Below, piece by piece: positions 8,161 through 16,748 of a stretch of DNA of 64,000 nt. The notes under the pieces are model-generated. The model was not told the origin of the DNA. It was given only the letters and a program-made list of their open reading frames with translations, and ran no database searches. The stretch comes from Polaribacter sp. Hel_I_88 (lineage in GTDB: Bacteria; Bacteroidota; Bacteroidia; Flavobacteriales; Flavobacteriaceae). A program made the position numbers and the translations under genes. The stretch is taken from NCBI RefSeq assembly GCF_000687935.1, contig NZ_JHZZ01000001.1, positions 1,984,001-2,048,000 of the forward strand, in the 5' to 3' direction. The first letter of the stretch is position 1. Every line of letters begins with the position of its first letter.

Positions 8161-9527
8161 TTTGGAATAAAATATAAAATGATACAACTTAAAATTCCCC
8201 AAACATTTACCCAAAGTAAAGATGCGTATTTTCCTTTTGTAAAAATGAGCGATTCTGGAAACCAATTAAATACTAAAAGGATTCCAAAAATCAAACCACA
8301 AACTACAGATACATAAAAACTAATTTTTGGCACTTTTACATTCCAAAAAATAAAAATAGGCGTCAACCCAATAACCATTGTTCCAGAAATGGTGGTTGCC
8401 GATAAAATTTCTGCATTTAAAAAAACGGGAATGGTTCCTAAAATTGCAACAGCAATCATAGAAATTCTTCCAAAAGAAACCGATTTTCCTAAATTTAAAT
8501 CGACAGCTAAAAGTTTAGAAAATGATGAAAAAGTAGAATCTAATGTAGAAGCTGCAGAGGTGATCATAATAAAATTGATAACCAACAAAATGACAACTCC
8601 AAAAGCTTTTCCAACTTCAACAGCAGCTTGACCTTGCATTCCTTTTGTTTGTGCATACACACCAATCAAACTAAATAAAACAATACAAATGGCACCCAAA
8701 ATACTTGCCCACAAAAAACTTTTACGAGTTACTTTTGGAGAAGATATAAACCCTCTATCTGTTAAAACAGGATCGTGAAAAGGATAACTAAAAGACTGAA
8801 TAAGTGCTGCAAAAAAGAGATTTAAACCGAGTTCAAAACTCCAAGTTCCAGAAGTTACTATTTGTTCTGTAGAAAAATCATCTGTCGTAAAAATTGTTCC
8901 TAAAATGATCATTAATAAAACAGAAAACAACACCATTTGAATAACATCTGTGAAAATTGAACTGCTTAAACCACCTTTAACTGCGTAAGAAAGTGTCAAA
9001 ATAGTAAACAAAATAATTGCCCAATAATAGGAGGAACTTCCCATTTCTCCAAAATAACTTCCAATAACCATTGTGTTACTCCAAACTTCATTAAAAAGCC
9101 TGAAAGCTATCAAAATAGAAAAAATTGCCATGGCTTTTTTACCGAATTTCGAAATTAAAAATTCGTGAATACTTTTAAAATTTCCTTTGGTTCTTAATTG
9201 ATAAATGATAATTCCAGCTACAGCAAAAGATAAATAATAACCAGCATACGCAACTCCACCAACCAAACCAAAGTCTAAACCAAGATTTGCTGCGTTTGTA
9301 ATGCTTTTCGCAAAAATCCAAGAAATAATTAAGCTTCCTGTTAACACTAAAGTATTAGGCGCTTTTTTCTTGTTTACAGCTTTAAAAAACTGATCTGTTG
9401 TTTTCGCTAAAGGAGATAAGAAAAATAAGATTAAACTAGAAACAATTATTAAAATCCATTGAGCCCACCCTAACCCTCCCAAAGGGAGGGAATTTTCACT
9501 CAATTGAATAAAAAAGGATGTTATCAT
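8145..9527 (-). CDS. Sodium:solute symporter (SSS family)
   Basis: 460 residues, about 12-13 TM helices, starting in the periplasm. SSS-family signs are the early FLSPLAKTTDQFF segment, the repeated helix pairs with SLIISWIFAKSITNAANLG, the VLTDRGF loop and ITSAASTLDSTFSSFSKL near residue 330, which corresponds to the sodium-site TM8 motif of this family. Substrate is not predictable from sequence. It sits between susD and the phosphoesterase-fold gene, so it may carry across the inner membrane what the SusCD pair imports. Residues about 11-19 (NSLPLGGLGW) are encoded by a copy of a dispersed palindromic repeat (9463-9490). Confidence 0.88.
   Translation of the reverse strand: MITSFFIQLSENSLPLGGLGWAQWILIIVSSLILFFLSPLAKTTDQFFKAVNKKKAPNTLVLTGSLIISWIFAKSITNAANLGLDFGLVGGVAYAGYYLSFAVAGIIIYQLRTKGNFKSIHEFLISKFGKKAMAIFSILIAFRLFNEVWSNTMVIGSYFGEMGSSSYYWAIILFTILTLSYAVKGGLSSSIFTDVIQMVLFSVLLMIILGTIFTTDDFSTEQIVTSGTWSFELGLNLFFAALIQSFSYPFHDPVLTDRGFISSPKVTRKSFLWASILGAICIVLFSLIGVYAQTKGMQGQAAVEVGKAFGVVILLVINFIMITSAASTLDSTFSSFSKLLAVDLNLGKSVSFGRISMIAVAILGTIPVFLNAEILSATTISGTMVIGLTPIFIFWNVKVPKISFYVSVVCGLIFGILLVFNWFPESLIFTKGKYASLLWVNVWGILSCIILYFIPKWIKK
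9463..9490 (-). repeat. Palindromic three-arm repeat inside the symporter gene
   Basis: On the minus strand: CCCTCCC-TTT-GGGAGGG-TTA-GGGTGGG-CT. Same architecture as the copies at 9577-9605, 15193-15220, 25621-25652 and 54308-54334, with arms that differ in sequence but stay complementary. Here it is read through in frame. Confidence 0.75.
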
Positions 9528-9576
9528 ACTTTATTTTTTTTTATTTTATTTATACAAAAATTTCCACAAGAGTATT

Positions 9577-9605
9577 TCCCTCCTTTGGAGGGATTAAGGG
9601 AGGCT
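9577..9605 (+). repeat. Palindromic three-arm repeat at the susD 3' end
   Basis: CCCTCC-TTT-GGAGGG-ATTAA-GGGAGG-CT. It supplies the last codons (SLP) and the stop codon of the SusD gene. Confidence 0.75.
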
Positions 9606-11039
9606 ATTCCACCAAACAGGAACATCCAAACTATTCCCATTTGTAGCAGTTTCTGCAACTTTATAATTTTCTTGATTTAGAGATGCAGCTTCTGGTGGAT
9701 AAGGCATTCTCACAGGAATTAATCCGTTGTTTAAACTTGCTGAAATATTTTTTAAACTTGGAAAACCTGTTCTTCTAAATTCAATCCAACCTTCGTAACC
9801 ATTTATAACGGATGCAATCCATTTTTGAGTAATAATTTGCTCTAAAGGTGTTTTTCCAATAGCATTAAAGTTTGCATTTCCTGCTAAATATGTGGCTGGT
9901 AAATTCGTGTTCCAATATTCAAAAGCTTGTGCAACTCCAGTATTGTATAAAGATTCTGAATTTGTACTGATAAAACCTTTTTCAGCAGCTTCTGCTAAAA
10001 GAAAATTGGTTTCCCAAGCTGTCATAAAATTAGCATCTAATGTTGATGTATCTTCTCTAAAAGCAGTTCCTGAAAGAGAAAAATCTGCTAATGCAATTGA
10101 TGTTGTAGACGAGTTAATTCCGTTGATTAAACCATTAAAACCTGCTGAAGTTGAATTGGCAAAAGGCCTAAAAAAGCTGCCAATTCTATCGTCATTCAAA
10201 TCGATTAAAATTTCTTCCATGGTTTCAGACAGTACAAAATTGTTAAAATCTCCAATTCTTAATTGTGCCAATCTAAAACTATTGGGTTCCGAATTTGTAA
10301 AATCGAAAACGGCATTCTCAGAATTATTTTTGATGTAATTTCCTTCCGAAAAAATAGTTTGTAATTGGCTTGAAACATCAACTTTACCAGAAATTCTAAC
10401 TAAATATTTAATTTTTAATGAGTTTGCAAATTGTATCCAAGATTGTAAATTTCCATCATATAAAATATCTCCTTGTAAAGGAATTGAACCTGAATAACCA
10501 TTGATTGCTGCAATACCTTTGTCTAAATTGTCTAAAATTCCGTTTTCATTTTGATAAATATCCTCTTGTAAATCGTAAGCAGGTGTTACAGATCCTTCAA
10601 TTCCGTTAAAAGCCTCAAAGTAAGGAACATCACCAAATAAATCTGTTAAACCAGCAGTCATATAGGCTTTTAAAATTAAGGCAGGGCCTTCATACACTGC
10701 AAAAGCTGGTGTTTCTCTGCTTTGTTTTAAAACAATTTCATTATCACGTAAATTGGTGTAAAAAATCGGCCAAGGATTCCCTCCCAATTGAGGACTTTTT
10801 AAATCGTGTCTGTCAAATAAGTTAAAGTCCAAAGCTGTTCTGTGTTGTGCTAATAAATCTCCTGCTACAAAACCTTCGTAACTCATTTGTTCGCCAAAAT
10901 CGTAAATTACTTGTCTTAATAACAAGTTGGGTTGCACAGCAACTGGTGCATTTTGGTTGGTGTTGATTTCTTCAAAATCTTTTGTGCAACTTGCAAATGT
11001 GATTGCAAAAATTGCGACTGTATATATAATATTCTTCAT
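9594..11039 (-). CDS. SusD/RagB-family outer-membrane lipoprotein
   Basis: 481 residues with a lipoprotein signal ending FASC (Cys18). After lipidation, SusD-like proteins sit on the cell surface as the lid of a SusC channel. The start KDFEEINTNQNAPVAVQPNL, the LLAQHRTALDFNL region and the C-terminal GWIEFRRTGFPSL-VRMPYPPEA block fit the SusD-like group 2 proteins. It lies 118 bp after susC in the same direction, the normal pairing. The substrate is unknown; its place between arsenosugar genes is unusual. The stop codon comes from a repeat copy, so the native C-terminus may have been trimmed or altered by a few residues. Confidence 0.92.
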   Translation of the reverse strand: MKNIIYTVAIFAITFASCTKDFEEINTNQNAPVAVQPNLLLRQVIYDFGEQMSYEGFVAGDLLAQHRTALDFNLFDRHDLKSPQLGGNPWPIFYTNLRDNEIVLKQSRETPAFAVYEGPALILKAYMTAGLTDLFGDVPYFEAFNGIEGSVTPAYDLQEDIYQNENGILDNLDKGIAAINGYSGSIPLQGDILYDGNLQSWIQFANSLKIKYLVRISGKVDVSSQLQTIFSEGNYIKNNSENAVFDFTNSEPNSFRLAQLRIGDFNNFVLSETMEEILIDLNDDRIGSFFRPFANSTSAGFNGLINGINSSTTSIALADFSLSGTAFREDTSTLDANFMTAWETNFLLAEAAEKGFISTNSESLYNTGVAQAFEYWNTNLPATYLAGNANFNAIGKTPLEQIITQKWIASVINGYEGWIEFRRTGFPSLKNISASLNNGLIPVRMPYPPEAASLNQENYKVAETATNGNSLDVPVWWNSLP

Positions 11040-11053
11040 TTTTTATCGATTAT

Positions 11054-11159
11054 CCTGCAAGGTTTCAAAAACCTTGTAGGTATTTTAATTTTCAATTAAT
11101 TGGTTTATGCTTTCTAAACCTAAAAGGAATCCTCGTTCCTCGGAAATACCTTGCAGGTT
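11054..11159. repeat. CCTTGCAGG-type palindromes between susC and susD
   Basis: CCTGCAAGGTTT (11054-11065) pairs with AAACCTTGTAGG (11069-11080), and a further ACCTTGCAGGTT stands at 11148-11159, touching the susC stop codon. This is the same CAAGG/CCTTG family as the hairpin after leuS. It could act as an attenuator between the two genes. Confidence 0.6.
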
Positions 11160-14100
11160 AAAAATCAAATCCTACTTTAAAACCTAAAGTTCTGCTGGTG
11201 GCATAACTCATATCTTCAACTCCGCTTACAAAACCATTTCCTTGAACCGCTAATTGCTCAGGATCAAAATGTGGATTTTCTGTAATTACAAATAAATTGT
11301 TTCCGATAAAAGAAAAATTCATTGTTGAGGTATCTTTTAATCCTAAAAATCCTTCGTTTAAATTTAAAGTATAACCAATTGAAAACTGACGTAATTTTAA
11401 AAATGAGGCATCATACACATTGTTTTCTTCATGATTTCTGTCGTAGAATTGTCTGTAATAACTTTCAGGAGAAACAGCAACAGTGTTAGGTTGTCCTGTA
11501 TTTACATTTACTCCTTGGGCAACAATTCCTGCATCTGGTCTAAAAGCAGTTTCTGCTAATTGACCTCCAACATTTCCTAAAGCACTTGTTCTAGAAACGA
11601 TTTCTCCACCTTGTCTCCAATCGAATAAAAAGCTTGCTGTAAAATCTTTATATTTGAAAGAATTGTTCCAGCCTAAAGTAAAATCTGGATTGTAATTTCC
11701 TAGTTTAATTAACTCATTATTGGCAATATAACGTCCATTATCATCTAACAAAAATTGTCCTTCTGCATTTTTTTCATAACCAGTTCCATACATGTCACCA
11801 ATTTGTCCTCCTTCTTCAACTTGAAACCAAACTGTTTGGTTTGCACTATCGTAAATTCTGCTATAAGCCAATGTTAATCTACCTTCTTCTTGAGGTAAAT
11901 CTTTGATGATAGACTTATTACTTGCAAAATTAAAAGTTGTATTCCAAGTAAAGTTTTCGGTTCTAATAGGAGTTCCTCCCAAAATAATTTCAACACCTGT
12001 TGTGTTTACTTTTCCTCCATTAACAACTTGTTGATTGTAGCCAGACGAAATTGCAATTGGCAAAGAAATAATTTGATCTTTTGTAGTGTTGTTATAATAC
12101 GTAAAATCGATATTTAAACGATCTTTAAAAAAACGAAGATCTGCACCAAACTCATAAGAAGTTGTAATTTCTGGTCTTAAGTTCGCATTCGGAATAAAAT
12201 CTTGATTGCTAAAAGTAGGTTGCCCATTAAAAGGAGTTTGCGACACAAAAGCACCAGAAGTTTGAAACGGATTTGTGTCATTACCAACTTGTGCAATACT
12301 TGCTCTTAACTTTGCAAAAGAAATATTTTTATTTAATTCTGTTGCGTTTGATAAAATAAAACTTGTAGAAATTGAAGGATAGAAAAATGAAGTTCCATCT
12401 ACAGAAAATGGTGTTGCTAAAGCACTAGACCAATCATTTCTTCCAGTAATATCAACATATAAATAATCTTTGTAACCAAATTTTGCAATTCCATATAAAG
12501 AATTAATTCTCTTTTTAGAATCAAATTGAAAAGCTTCAATTGGTGAAGCTGCATTGTTTAAACTAAAAATACCTGGTTGTGCTAAATTAGTCGTTTGTAA
12601 TTGTTTTGTGGAAGCAGTTTGGTCTAAACGATTTCCTCCAAAAGAAGCATCAAAAGAAAAATCACCAAAATTATCTGTGTAATTTACCAAGAAATCTGTG
12701 TTTATTTCTCTGTAAAAAACATCATGTTCTGCATAGGCTCCATTTTTAAAACGATTGGAACTAAAATTACGTTTAAATTGTCTTTTTTCTGATGAATAAT
12801 CCATTCCAGAACGCAAAGAGAAACTTAATTTATCAGTAAATTTATGGTTGATGGCAATGTTTCCAAATACACGATCTCTGTTGAATGAATTTGTATTTTC
12901 GTGTAAGATGAAAAACGGATTATCGAAAAAAGTATAGTTAAAAGAATATTGCTGCACACCCTCTAAACCTGGTTGCCAATAATCACGTAAACTATCAATA
13001 TTTAAAGATCTTGGGCCCCAAGCAACTAAAGAATAATTTGCATTTTCACTTCCATAACCATTAGATGGTCTGTTATCGCTACTCGAATTCACGTAGTTTA
13101 CAGAACTTGTAATTTTTGTTTTTTCTGTAGGATTAAAATTTAGTTTTAAAGCGGCTGTTTTTCTGTCTAAATTTACACCAGGAATTATAGATTCGCTATC
13201 TAAATCTGTAATAGATAATCTGTAAGAACCACGATCAAAGCTATCATTTATAGCAATATTGTTAATGGTTGTAATTCCTGTTTGGTAAAAATCTTTTAAG
13301 TTATCTGGATTCGAATTGAAAGCAGTTGGCGTAATTGACAAACCTGAATATAGAGAAGTATCTCCACCTCTTACAATAGTTCCATCTGCTAAAGTAACAG
13401 GCGAATCGAATTGCGGAATTAAATTTCCAACATCCAATCTTGGCCCCCATGAATAGGTAATATTGTCATTAATTCCTCCACCTAAACCATCTACATATTC
13501 AAAATTTCCAGAATTTCCTTGTCCGAATTCATTTTGAAACTCAGGCAAACGAAAAGCCGAATCAAAAGTAATCGATGAATTTATGCTAATTCCCAAGCCT
13601 TTTTTATTGCTCCCATCTTTCGTATTAATCACAATAACGCCATTTGACGCGCGCGTTCCATACAAAGCAGCAGCACTTGGTCCTTTTAAAACAGTCACAG
13701 ATGCAATATCATCTGGATTTACTTCCATGGCTCCGTTTCCAAAATCAATTTCTTGAAAACCAGCAGCAGCTTCATTGGTAAAATTAAAAACGGTGTTGTT
13801 GTTAATTGGAGTTCCATCCACCACAAAAAGTGGATTGTTATTGGAGAAAGAAGCTTCCCCACGAATGGTAATTTTTGATGAGGATCCAACTCCTGTTGCT
13901 CCTTGAGAAATGGTAACTCCAGCTAATTTACCAGACAAATTATCTAAAAAATTGGCAGTTTTAACTTCGTTAAGATCTTTCGCTTTTAACTCTTGAACAA
14001 CATAACCTAACTCTTTGGTTTTTCTGTTTAATCCTAAGGCAGTTACTACAATTTCATTTAAATTCGTTTCAATTTCTTCTAATTGAATGTTGATGGTAGT

Positions 14101-14352
14101 TTGATTGTCAACTTTTATTTTTTGAGTTTTATAACCTAAATAAGAGAAGGTTAACATCTGATTTTTATCTTGAACTGTAATTGAATACGTTCCATCTATA
14201 GAAGAAGTTGTGCCGTTTTCTGTTGATGTTGAGATGGTTACAGAAGGAATTCCTTCACCTGTGATTTTATCGGTAATTGTGCCTGAAATTTTAATTTGTG
14301 AAAAACTGATGCTTGTTACAAACAGTATCATCCACATAAAAATGTGCTTCAT
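11158..14352 (-). CDS. SusC/RagA-family TonB-dependent outer-membrane transporter
   Basis: 1064 residues. Signal peptide (ends SISFSQ), a carboxypeptidase-regulatory-like domain at about 20-95 (KISGTITDKITGEGIPSVTI), a plug domain (LDNLSGKLAGVTISQG, NPLFVVDGTPI, ASVTVLKGPSAAALYGTRA) and a 22-strand-type barrel ending in phenylalanine (GFKVGFDF). Works with the SusD lipoprotein and the TonB-ExbBD complex to import bulky ligands. A SusCD pair flanked by arsS on one side and a second arsenosugar-associated gene set on the other suggests import of an organoarsenic or nucleoside-like compound, but a polysaccharide-type or peptide substrate is not excluded. Confidence 0.94.
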   Translation of the reverse strand: MKHIFMWMILFVTSISFSQIKISGTITDKITGEGIPSVTISTSTENGTTSSIDGTYSITVQDKNQMLTFSYLGYKTQKIKVDNQTTINIQLEEIETNLNEIVVTALGLNRKTKELGYVVQELKAKDLNEVKTANFLDNLSGKLAGVTISQGATGVGSSSKITIRGEASFSNNNPLFVVDGTPINNNTVFNFTNEAAAGFQEIDFGNGAMEVNPDDIASVTVLKGPSAAALYGTRASNGVIVINTKDGSNKKGLGISINSSITFDSAFRLPEFQNEFGQGNSGNFEYVDGLGGGINDNITYSWGPRLDVGNLIPQFDSPVTLADGTIVRGGDTSLYSGLSITPTAFNSNPDNLKDFYQTGITTINNIAINDSFDRGSYRLSITDLDSESIIPGVNLDRKTAALKLNFNPTEKTKITSSVNYVNSSSDNRPSNGYGSENANYSLVAWGPRSLNIDSLRDYWQPGLEGVQQYSFNYTFFDNPFFILHENTNSFNRDRVFGNIAINHKFTDKLSFSLRSGMDYSSEKRQFKRNFSSNRFKNGAYAEHDVFYREINTDFLVNYTDNFGDFSFDASFGGNRLDQTASTKQLQTTNLAQPGIFSLNNAASPIEAFQFDSKKRINSLYGIAKFGYKDYLYVDITGRNDWSSALATPFSVDGTSFFYPSISTSFILSNATELNKNISFAKLRASIAQVGNDTNPFQTSGAFVSQTPFNGQPTFSNQDFIPNANLRPEITTSYEFGADLRFFKDRLNIDFTYYNNTTKDQIISLPIAISSGYNQQVVNGGKVNTTGVEIILGGTPIRTENFTWNTTFNFASNKSIIKDLPQEEGRLTLAYSRIYDSANQTVWFQVEEGGQIGDMYGTGYEKNAEGQFLLDDNGRYIANNELIKLGNYNPDFTLGWNNSFKYKDFTASFLFDWRQGGEIVSRTSALGNVGGQLAETAFRPDAGIVAQGVNVNTGQPNTVAVSPESYYRQFYDRNHEENNVYDASFLKLRQFSIGYTLNLNEGFLGLKDTSTMNFSFIGNNLFVITENPHFDPEQLAVQGNGFVSGVEDMSYATSRTLGFKVGFDF

Positions 14353-14396
14353 TTAGTGTAATTTTTGTGTAAATATTTTATTTTGATAAATAGTCC

Positions 14397-14425
14397 AACA
14401 CTTTTTATCAATAGATAAAAGTGTT
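14397..14425. repeat. Hairpin between susC and the second glycosyltransferase
   Basis: AACACTTTTTATC (14397-14409) pairs with GATAAAAGTGTT (14414-14425) with one bulged T. It lacks a good T-tract on the minus strand, so it is more likely a processing or attenuation hairpin than a full terminator. Confidence 0.45.
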
Positions 14426-14427
14426 TA

Positions 14428-15105
14428 TTACGCAAAAATTAATGGAGAGCCTTTATTAGAATTTGGTGCAAAAAAAGTTTTTTTAAAGTTGATAGTAAGG
14501 TCAACAAAAAACTCTTTTTGAGGACATATAAGTAGCGTTAAAATTTTTAAAACCGATTTTGGTATCGCTTTAAAACTATCTAGTATTTTTTTTATATCCT
14601 CTAAAACATCTAAATCATTTAAGATTCCTAAAAGCTTAATATGTAGTTTTTTAGAAGTTACTATAGATGTAATACACTTTTGTAATTTAGAAGTTTGCCA
14701 AGGTAATTTTAAGAAGGTTTCTTTATTAAAATGTTCTTTTTTTATCCCCATTAAATAAAAACCACCATCTTTTGAAGGTCCTAAAACCAAATCATTTTTT
14801 TCAAGTTGATGAACAGTATCAACTAGATGTTTTGTTTTTAAGTGTGGAGTATCATTACCAATGGTAATTACATTCTTAAAACCTTTATTGAAAATGTTTT
14901 CAATAGCATTGGAAAATCGTTCACCAAAAGACGAACCTACCTGGTTTTTTTCAGAAAAATGAAAATATTCAATGCCAGATTTTTCTACCGTTTTTAAAGT
15001 TTGATGATTCAGTGCCGAAAAAACATCAGAAGAAAGAAACGTTTTTCTTTCAGCTTCTTTTTCAGCAGAATTTGCAAAAATTAATATGGCAGTATTTTTT
15101 TTCAT
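14428..15105 (-). CDS. Second, divergent DUF2064-type glycosyltransferase
   Basis: 225 residues. The middle and second half match the DUF2064/TIGR04282 group: VITIGNDTPHLKTKHL, GPSKDGGFYLMGI and LPWQTSKLQ with a C-terminal LLGILNDLDVLEDI. The N-terminus differs from the paralogue at 6122-6769: where that has NPELGKAKTRLAK this has NSAEKEAERKTFL, so the nucleotide-sugar contact region is not canonical. It is the gene next to arsS (115-bp gap containing repeats). Either it uses another donor or it has lost activity and plays a scaffold role; both are inference. Confidence 0.82.
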   Translation of the reverse strand: MKKNTAILIFANSAEKEAERKTFLSSDVFSALNHQTLKTVEKSGIEYFHFSEKNQVGSSFGERFSNAIENIFNKGFKNVITIGNDTPHLKTKHLVDTVHQLEKNDLVLGPSKDGGFYLMGIKKEHFNKETFLKLPWQTSKLQKCITSIVTSKKLHIKLLGILNDLDVLEDIKKILDSFKAIPKSVLKILTLLICPQKEFFVDLTINFKKTFFAPNSNKGSPLIFA

Positions 15106-15107
15106 TT

Positions 15108-15165
15108 ATAGCAAGGGAGCATAACCCTTTGTTGTTTTTTACAAGGGGTTTAAACCCCTTGCTAT
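15108..15165. repeat. Compound palindrome between arsS and the second glycosyltransferase
   Basis: ATAGCAAGGG (15108-15117) pairs with CCCTTGCTAT (15156-15165). Inside the right half is a perfect 18-bp palindrome AAGGGGTTTAAACCCCTT (15143-15160), so two alternative folds are possible. Confidence 0.6.
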
Positions 15166-15192
15166 ATTTTAGCAAACATATTCCAGCAACAG

Positions 15193-15220
15193 TTTTCCCC
15201 TTTGGGGAATTAAAGGGGCC
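15193..15220 (+). repeat. Palindromic three-arm repeat at the arsS 3' end
   Basis: CCCC-TTT-GGGGAATTAAA-GGGG-CC. The reverse complement occurs at 54308-54334 with 27 identical bases. It ends immediately before the arsS stop codon. Confidence 0.8.
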
Positions 15221-16276
15221 TTATGCTACAACTCCTTGACAACTACTTCCTGCACCAGCTGTACAACCATAACAATGTTGGTTGATAATAATATTTCTGT
15301 TTTGCAATAATTCTTCATTATAATCAGAAACATGTTTTACTTTGCTGGCAACTTTTAAATTTAGCATTTGGTTAAAATCGCAATCAAACAACCAACCATC
15401 CCAACTAATAGAAATTGTGTTTGTACACATTACACTTTCTACTGCTTTTGGATTGTAAGCGTCTAATAAAGAGTGCATATAATCTTCATAATTATCGGAT
15501 GCAATTAAATAATCTAAAAAACGACTTATAGGTAAATTTGTAATGGCAAAAAGACTATGAAAATCGATATCAAAATCTTCTTTTAAGGCTTTTTTGAAAT
15601 CATTTTCTAGTGCTTGTTGATCTCCAGGTAAAAATGCACCTGAAGGATTATACACCAAATCTAATTTTAAATCAGAACCTGGCATTCCATAACCGACAGC
15701 ATTTAATTTTTGTAAAGCTTTAATTGATTTGTCAAAAACACCTTCTCCACGTTGTTTATCAGTTTTTCCACGAGTCCAATGAGGCATTGAAGAAACTACG
15801 TGAACTCCATGCTTTTTAAAGAATTCTGGTAAATCATGGTATTTTTTATTGGCTCTAATAATGGTTAAATTAGATCGAACAATAAAATCTTTAATCCCTG
15901 CTTTGGATGCTTCTTCTACAAACCATCTAAAATTTGGGTTCATTTCTGGAGCTCCACCAGTTAAATCTAACGTATGAGCTTCTGTTTTTTTAATGACTTC
16001 CAAACATTGCTGCATGGTTTCCATCGTCATAATTTCTTTACGATCTGGACCAGCATCTACATGACAATGTTCGCAAACTTGATTACACATGTAGCCTAAG
16101 TTTATCTGTAGAATTTCTAATTTTTTGGGACGAAGTGGAAAATGACCAGTTTCTTTTATTTTTGCTGCAAATGTTGGTAATTCTCCGTTTGCGAAAATTC
16201 CGTTTGAAAGAATTTCCATTTGACGAGATGTATTTGCAATATCGTTATTTCTTGCTTTTAATGATTTAGTTGCCAT
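15221..16276 (-). CDS. arsS: Arsenosugar biosynthesis radical SAM enzyme ArsS (Cys form)
   Basis: 351 residues. The radical SAM cluster motif is C64-NQV-C68-EH-C71, followed by HVDAGPDR; further blocks are LTGGAPEMNPNFRW (SAM-binding region), RSNLTII, and SSMPHWTRGKTDKQRG. The C-terminus carries the extra cysteine-rich tail HCYGCTAGAGSSCQG of the radical SAM/Cys-rich family; some relatives have selenocysteine here, this one has only Cys codons. ArsS is known to make the 5'-dimethylarsinoyl-adenosine precursor of arsenosugars by radical SAM chemistry on dimethylarsenite. The usual partner, the arsenite methyltransferase ArsM, is not in this window. This gene defines the identity of the cluster. 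Confidence 0.93.
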   Translation of the reverse strand: MATKSLKARNNDIANTSRQMEILSNGIFANGELPTFAAKIKETGHFPLRPKKLEILQINLGYMCNQVCEHCHVDAGPDRKEIMTMETMQQCLEVIKKTEAHTLDLTGGAPEMNPNFRWFVEEASKAGIKDFIVRSNLTIIRANKKYHDLPEFFKKHGVHVVSSMPHWTRGKTDKQRGEGVFDKSIKALQKLNAVGYGMPGSDLKLDLVYNPSGAFLPGDQQALENDFKKALKEDFDIDFHSLFAITNLPISRFLDYLIASDNYEDYMHSLLDAYNPKAVESVMCTNTISISWDGWLFDCDFNQMLNLKVASKVKHVSDYNEELLQNRNIIINQHCYGCTAGAGSSCQGVVA

Positions 16277-16282
16277 ATTTTA

Positions 16283-16312
16283 GTTTTCAGTAGGCAGTTT
16301 CAGTATTCAGTT
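16283..16312. repeat. CAGT-rich degenerate repeat upstream of arsS
   Basis: CAGT recurs four times in 30 bp (TTTTCAGTAGGCAGTTTCAG type). A similar run with five ACAGTTT-like units lies at 19845-19877. Probably a shared low-complexity relic. Confidence 0.4.
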
Positions 16313-16400
16313 TGAGCAGGTTTTTCTGCCAACTGATTCTGTAAACTTTATGTTTTATGCTATTTTTAATATTTACGTAAATGGTTGTGGTTTGGTTTTG

Positions 16401-16727
16401 TTATGCGTCATTAATTGAATAATTAATTAAAATTTCAACTAATTTTTCTGATGACAAATTCTTATTCTCTTTTACTTCATCCATAAAATCAATAAAATAA
16501 TGGAAGTTAAAAAAACTATGGTATTTAACGTTGTTTTTTTCAAAAATGATTAATCCATCTGTATTTTCATTTTCTATCTCAAAAAAAGCAAGTTCAGAAT
16601 TTGAATCAACTTTATCAATCATATAAATTTCTATGGATTCAGAATTAGAGTTAAGAGAATTATTTTTTAAAAAATCTTCAAAAACAATATTTGTTTTAAA
16701 TAAGTTAACTAAATCTAATAATTTCAT
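16401..16727 (-). CDS. Small acidic hypothetical protein in the arsenosugar cluster
   Basis: 108 residues from the ATG at 16727; the frame opens at a TTG at 16745 that adds six residues. Soluble and acidic, no signal peptide or membrane helix, no cysteines in the visible sequence. Shape is compatible with a small alpha/beta protein (IEIYMIDKV, LAFFEIENENTDGLIIFEK, then helices). I do not recognise the family. It is bounded on its upstream side by two strong hairpins (16749-16808) and has a gap of 124 bp before arsS, so it may be a recent addition rather than part of the pathway. Confidence 0.65.
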   Translation of the reverse strand: MKLLDLVNLFKTNIVFEDFLKNNSLNSNSESIEIYMIDKVDSNSELAFFEIENENTDGLIIFEKNNVKYHSFFNFHYFIDFMDEVKENKNLSSEKLVEILINYSINDA

Positions 16728-16748
16728 TTTAGAATTTCTAATCAAAAG

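Noticed and set aside
8161..8265. Upstream extension of the phosphoesterase-fold gene by 35 codons
   Set aside because: It lies entirely inside the symporter 3' end, adds a Lys/Phe-rich tail without function, and the family core begins just after the ATG at 8160.
9892..10338. 148-codon plus-strand ORF opposite susD
   Set aside because: Shadow of the SusD gene in another frame: Lys/Ser/Val-rich translation without a recognisable motif, no promoter box, and fully covered by a confident gene.
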